Shown here: piece by piece, positions 4,929-6,341 of the stretch | How positions within the stretch are numbered: position 1 is the stretch's first letter | Layout of the letters: every line of letters begins with the position of its first letter | From: Elusimicrobiota bacterium | GTDB lineage: Bacteria > RUG730 | Assembly: GCA_031259185.1 (NCBI GenBank) | Contig: JAIRLV010000173.1 | Coordinates: 1 to 6,341 of the forward strand | Direction of reading: 5' to 3' | Length of the DNA stretch: 6,341 nucleotides | Translations under genes and position numbers: made by a program | Notes under the pieces: generated by a model | What the model saw: the letters and a program-made list of their open reading frames with translations, nothing else | What the model was told of the DNA's origin: nothing | The model's database searches: none

Positions 4929-5361
4929 TATTTTCTACCTCTTTCATTTTTTCTTCTATCACAAAACTTTCAAAAATAAGCTCTACATTAATATTATCGG
5001 CATCTTCGCCATTTGCTAATTGTCTAGGTTCTCGTTGGATGATTGCATTTTTTGAAATTCTACTAGACCCATCTACTCTATCTATTGCATAATAGTCAAT
5101 CCTTTCTTTATTTCTAAAAATTTCTACCAACATATTAAAAACAGAAATAGGTATAGCTTTTAAAATTACAGTCCTAGTCTTTGGTTGGGTATTACCTTCA
5201 CTATATACTATTCCAGTATCATCGCTAGAATTTGCGCCTCTTATGATATGTGTAAGTTGTGGGTCGTCAACAGTATCGCTGTCAACATATGGGAACCGAT
5301 AATCTACTCCATTTCGCTTAAATCCAAAATCACATCTATATATTGCAAAAAAATTTGCCAT
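4921..5361 (-). CDS. Tail tube protein
   Basis: This 146-aa protein lies between the sheath and the chaperone, which is where contractile-tail phages encode the inner tube that stacks as hexameric rings inside the sheath. Its length is normal for tube proteins. The chain looks beta-rich with a central helix: YRCDFGFKRNGVDYRFPYV (8-26), then KTRTVILKAIPISVFNMLVE (61-80), and a final strand NINVELIFESFVIEEKMKEV. Alternating polar and hydrophobic strands around one helix fit the tube fold. It does not match a named tube family closely by eye, so the call is mainly from synteny. AAGGAG (about 5369-5374) lies seven bases before the ATG. The stop lies inside the start of the chaperone gene. A 31-base gap separates it from the sheath gene. 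Confidence 0.65.
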   Translation of the reverse strand: MANFFAIYRCDFGFKRNGVDYRFPYVDSDTVDDPQLTHIIRGANSSDDTGIVYSEGNTQPKTRTVILKAIPISVFNMLVEIFRNKERIDYYAIDRVDGSSRISKNAIIQREPRQLANGEDADNINVELIFESFVIEEKMKEVENNG

Positions 5362-5392
5362 TGTTTAACTCCTTATTTTATTGATTTTTTTA

Positions 5393-6331
5393 TTATACTT
5401 GTTGTAATTCTACTTTTACTCCCCATAATGCCATTGGCTGAGGAACGCTTACATTTCCATTCGCTACAAAATTCTCATTCACTAGCTCTATCTCAACTGT
5501 CCCGCCACTTAATAATTCTTGCTCTATATATCCGTCTATCACCTTTTGTAATTCATTCTGTAATAACACCGCTTGTGTGATTGTGTAGTCTGGTCTATTC
5601 GTGTTAATATATTTCAACGCACTCGCTTGCATATCTATTTTTAAGTTCTCTATGATATACGGTCCTGCTATTGCTTGTCCTCCTGCCACAAAAAAAGCCA
5701 GCCGATTTTGATATGTCGCACTCGTCAACACAAACGACAACCTATCATCACTATAATTTTTTGCTACATTTAGATCAGTTATTAAGTCATTATTAGGACA
5801 TTCTATATATTGCTGATTATTCCATTCAAGAGCGCTCAATAATTTCCCAAACGCATAAAACATATTTCCATCTAGCGTAGAATTAGACGTCAAAAATGCG
5901 ATATGCCTCGTTTTCAACGCATATATTTTAGCAGTCTCTATATTTACAAACGCTTTACCTAGCACAAAATTATACGATTTTATAGCCTCGTATATATTGC
6001 CATAATCGCTTTCCGCATAATCGCTACTAACCAAAAGCGTCAAAAATTTATCTTTATTTGCACCCAAAATTCCAGCTAAATCACTTACATCATCGCCATC
6101 CCACAAGACTAAATATATTTTTGACATACCTGCATTGAAAAGCTGAATTATGTCTGTATTATCAGTATAATTCGCTATCTGGCTAGGATTGGTAATACTC
6201 GCAAATGTATCGCTCACGCCGTCTTTTGCTTTTACTACAACCGCCACGCTATGCAAGACACTTACATCCGCAATCGGCAACGGCTCTTGTATATCTACCT
6301 CAAATACATAATCCAGTAATATATCGCTCAT
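5393..6331 (-). CDS. Contractile tail sheath protein (short)
   Basis: This 312-aa protein would form the outer contractile sheath. The C-terminal third carries the sheath-like signature: RLAFFVAGGQAIAGPYIIEN (210-229), KIDMQASALKYINTNRPDYT (231-250), a helix QAVLLQNELQKVIDGYIEQE (253-272), then beta segments TVEIELVNENFV and a closing ALWGVKVELQ (301-310). This order (ring-forming helix, long helix before a strand, final 'LW-V-v-L' strand) is that of sheath C-terminal domains. The N-terminal part (21-145) has an alternating strand/helix pattern (SVAVVVKA, MSKIYLVLWDGDD, KFLTLLVSSDY). It is smaller than the usual 380-500 residues, so it may lack the outer decoration domain; DUF2586-type sheaths are a possible relative. 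Its bases are visibly richer in G+C than the cassette. Only GAG of a possible ribosome binding site is visible at the right edge. Confidence 0.7.
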   Translation of the reverse strand: MSDILLDYVFEVDIQEPLPIADVSVLHSVAVVVKAKDGVSDTFASITNPSQIANYTDNTDIIQLFNAGMSKIYLVLWDGDDVSDLAGILGANKDKFLTLLVSSDYAESDYGNIYEAIKSYNFVLGKAFVNIETAKIYALKTRHIAFLTSNSTLDGNMFYAFGKLLSALEWNNQQYIECPNNDLITDLNVAKNYSDDRLSFVLTSATYQNRLAFFVAGGQAIAGPYIIENLKIDMQASALKYINTNRPDYTITQAVLLQNELQKVIDGYIEQELLSGGTVEIELVNENFVANGNVSVPQPMALWGVKVELQQV

Positions 6332-6341
6332 TTTTTTACTC

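Noticed and set aside
4874-5092. Plus-strand frame of 72 codons across the tube/chaperone junction
   Set aside because: Overlaps two well-supported genes on the other strand and has no start signal.
5185-5580. Plus-strand frame of 131 codons across the tube/sheath junction
   Set aside because: Overlaps two coupled tail genes on the other strand; composition is typical of an antisense frame.
1-6341. CRISPR arrays, tRNA or rRNA genes, insertion sequences
   Set aside because: No regularly spaced repeats, cloverleaf-like sequence, transposase frame or terminal inverted repeats were seen.

Overview
This is an AT-rich window (roughly 30% G+C by eye, lower in places) with strong Shine-Dalgarno sites, TGG tryptophan codons and all three standard stop codons, so it uses the ordinary bacterial code. 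It reads as the tail module of a contractile-tailed (myovirus-like or Mu-like) prophage or a prophage-derived particle. Gene order and protein form support this more than any single strong domain match. The host cannot be named from this sequence: an AT-rich bacterium such as a Brachyspira-type spirochaete, a fusobacterium or a campylobacterote would all fit.

Nearly the whole window is one minus-strand late operon, read from right to left. Its order is tail sheath (6331-5393), tail tube (5361-4921), tail assembly chaperone (4928-4545) with a -1 frameshifted long form (to 4420), tape measure (4442-3276), then after an interruption a 214-aa tail/baseplate protein (2314-1670), small baseplate proteins of 89, 144 and 123 aa, a gp25/W/gp46-like wedge protein (564-256) and the N-terminus of a baseplate J/gp47-like protein that runs off the left edge. 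Genes are packed tightly, with stops and ribosome binding sites overlapping the next gene.

The exception is 2315-3275. Here a plus-strand, very AT-rich cassette sits head-on inside the tail operon, between the tape measure and the next tail gene. It holds a BrnT-like toxin (2406-2693), a ribbon-helix-helix CopG/BrnA-like antitoxin overlapping it by 4 bases (2690-3025), and a 64-aa two-helix membrane protein (3081-3275) whose stop codon directly abuts the tape-measure stop. The cassette has its own strong sigma-70-type promoter (TTGACA-N17-TATATT), and a perfect 14-bp palindrome over the -10 box looks like the autoregulatory operator. It is a typical phage 'moron' in layout, but its position and its opposition to late transcription are unusual.

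The points of most interest are the antisense toxin-antitoxin/membrane-protein cassette inside the tail operon, the A AAA AAC slippery heptamer giving a 42-residue chaperone extension that ends inside the tape-measure gene, and a baseplate segment made of several small proteins with no recognisable hub or spike.
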